This document shows positions 44,469 through 44,609 of a DNA stretch of 44,609 bases, in pieces (the first letter of the stretch is position 1; each line of letters opens with the position of its first letter). The notes beneath the pieces were generated by a model. That model did not search any database. It had not been told where the DNA came from and saw only the letters and a program-made list of their open reading frames with translations. This stretch comes from Xanthobacteraceae bacterium (GTDB taxonomy: Bacteria > Pseudomonadota > Alphaproteobacteria > Rhizobiales > Xanthobacteraceae): NCBI GenBank assembly GCA_019241285.1, contig JAFAXD010000229.1, positions 1-44,609 on the forward strand, given 5' to 3'. Position numbers and translations under genes: made by a program.

Positions 44469-44609
44469 ATGACCAGCGTCTTCGACACACACGATGTCTT
44501 CAATCAATCGCCACCGTTCGTGGACGTGAATCTATTCAGTAGCGATCGCCCGCTGCAGGACGCGGTGAACGCGAACGGTGCCCACACTGAGGTCGCGGCC
44601 CTAACCCGG
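44469..44609 (+). CDS. AidB-like acyl-CoA dehydrogenase (N-terminal fragment)
   Basis: Cut by the right window edge; 47 codons are visible. The start follows GGAGAG by 5 nt. The opening FDTHDVFNQSPPFVDVNLFS and the following SDRPLQDAV resemble the AidB/isovaleryl-CoA dehydrogenase-like proteins, in which THxVFNQ and NLYxSD are conserved at the same place. AidB is a flavoprotein linked to the alkylation response in E. coli. Divergent from pyrB. Confidence 0.8.
   Translation, partial: MTSVFDTHDVFNQSPPFVDVNLFSSDRPLQDAVNANGAHTEVAALTR

Overview
The window is a GC-rich chromosomal segment from an alphaproteobacterium, most likely a Hyphomicrobiales member of the Bradyrhizobium/Xanthobacter-like group. 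Support comes from a near-textbook DivK, an EipB (DUF1849) protein, DUF3572, a DinB with an N-terminal zinc ribbon, and the order pyrB-pyrC'-plsY-dprA-topA with rnr-NUDIX and rpmG nearby. No rRNA, tRNA, CRISPR array, insertion sequence or phage gene was seen. Calls rest on reading motifs and family resemblance from memory, not on searches.

Layout. A housekeeping backbone (clpA; HIT, GNAT, RidA, eipB, dinB; DUF3572, divK, rpmG; NUDIX, rnr, topA, dprA, plsY, pyrC', pyrB) is interrupted by accessory modules. (1) 1.2-5.0 kb: an unrecognised conserved protein, an AzlCD amino-acid exporter pair, and a WYL regulator divergent from an MFS drug exporter with a palindromic operator between them. (2) 5.1-13.3 kb: a copper island. 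A six-gene leftward operon encodes a His-rich secreted protein, a small lipoprotein, a TolC-type outer-membrane lipoprotein, a multicopper oxidase, a cupredoxin and a CusF-like protein. It is followed by a Cu(I) P1B-ATPase overlapping a methyltransferase gene, and a divergent CsoR repressor. (3) 13.8-14.5 kb: a VapBC toxin-antitoxin pair. (4) 18.6-25.4 kb: a LysR-controlled cluster for a cinnamate-like aromatic acid (hydratase/lyase, CoA ligase, enolase-superfamily enzyme, and two solute-binding proteins without their permeases). (5) 26.7-30.8 kb: a tight three-gene cell-surface modification cassette (MBOAT acyltransferase, SGNH-like membrane protein, NodU/TobZ-type carbamoyltransferase). (6) 34.4-37.2 kb: an unusual class A penicillin-binding protein with a long N-terminal extension. 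The window ends in the start of an AidB-like acyl-CoA dehydrogenase.

How the genes work together. CopA exports Cu(I) to the periplasm. There the oxidase, cupredoxin, CusF-like and His-rich proteins would oxidise or bind it, and CsoR would sense cytosolic Cu(I) at one palindrome lying over a -10 element that both divergent promoters appear to share. The aromatic cluster would capture an acid in the periplasm, activate it to a CoA thioester and hydrate or cleave its side chain. The MBOAT/SGNH/carbamoyltransferase set would decorate an exported glycan with acyl and carbamoyl groups. The best leads for something undescribed are that cassette, the copA-methyltransferase coupling, the altered active site of the hydratase/lyase-like enzyme, and the AT-rich repeat cluster upstream of rnr.
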